This document shows, one piece after another, positions 5,618 to 5,623 of a stretch of 5,623 nt of DNA. The stretch is from JANNVZ01 sp046155615. Lineage in GTDB: Bacteria; Bacteroidota; Bacteroidia; Flavobacteriales_D; Sanyastnellaceae. Under the pieces are notes generated by a model. It searched no databases and was not told the origin of the DNA. It saw only the letters and a list, made by a program, of their open reading frames with translations. The stretch is from positions 1 through 5,623 of the forward strand of contig JBJXFP010000014.1 of NCBI GenBank assembly GCA_046155615.1, given 5' to 3'. Position numbers and translations under genes: made by a program. How positions within the stretch are numbered: the first letter of the stretch is position 1; every line of letters starts with the position of its first letter.

Positions 5618-5623
5618 TGTTGA

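Noticed and set aside
1..5623. CRISPR array, tRNA/rRNA or insertion sequence
   Set aside because: Repeats are long coding duplications, not short regularly spaced units; there is no cloverleaf, transposase or terminal repeat pair.

Overview
The window comes from a member of the Bacteroidota, probably environmental. The evidence is that every gene ends in a type IX secretion system (T9SS) type A sorting domain (Y/G-P-N-P motif, V-x-D-x-x-G-K, S/A-A-G-x-Y, then a short basic tail). Start sites have weak or no Shine-Dalgarno sequences, which is usual for this phylum. All genes are on the + strand. There are no RNA genes, transposases or CRISPR arrays, and no sizeable gene-free stretch.

Layout: two copies of a two-gene cassette in tandem, A-B-A'-B'. 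A (1-1734, 5' end outside the window) is the C-terminal part of a beta-helix plus helical-domain secreted protein. B (1721-3340) is a 539-residue secreted protein with about five propeller-like repeats, a Cys-rich linker and a sorting domain. A' (3337-3963) is a miniature A: a fresh signal peptide, a linker encoded by a cluster of palindromes, then only the last part of A. B' (3950-5598) is a second B, interrupted by a frameshift at a run of 14 G (4604-4617). G12 or G15 would restore one protein of 548 or 549 residues.

The genes are packed without gaps: A/B overlap by 14 nt, B/A' by 4 nt (ATGA), A'/B' by 14 nt. Copies are related by a constant offset of 2229 nt from about 1267 to 2371. They form a mosaic: blocks with about 8-11% nucleotide difference, mostly synonymous, alternate with blocks that are only about half identical as protein or not alignable as DNA. 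This pattern suggests recombination or gene conversion among surface-protein genes.

Three further points stand out. In both B genes a perfect hairpin (16 and 14 bp, 3-nt loop) lies inside the signal-peptide codons just after the upstream stop; its position is kept although its sequence is completely different. The two B sorting domains carry unrelated palindromes at the same codon position. The G14 tract makes B' either a phase-variable surface protein or a sequencing/assembly artefact. The cargo function of these proteins cannot be read from the sequence; export to the cell surface or medium by the T9SS is the well-supported part.
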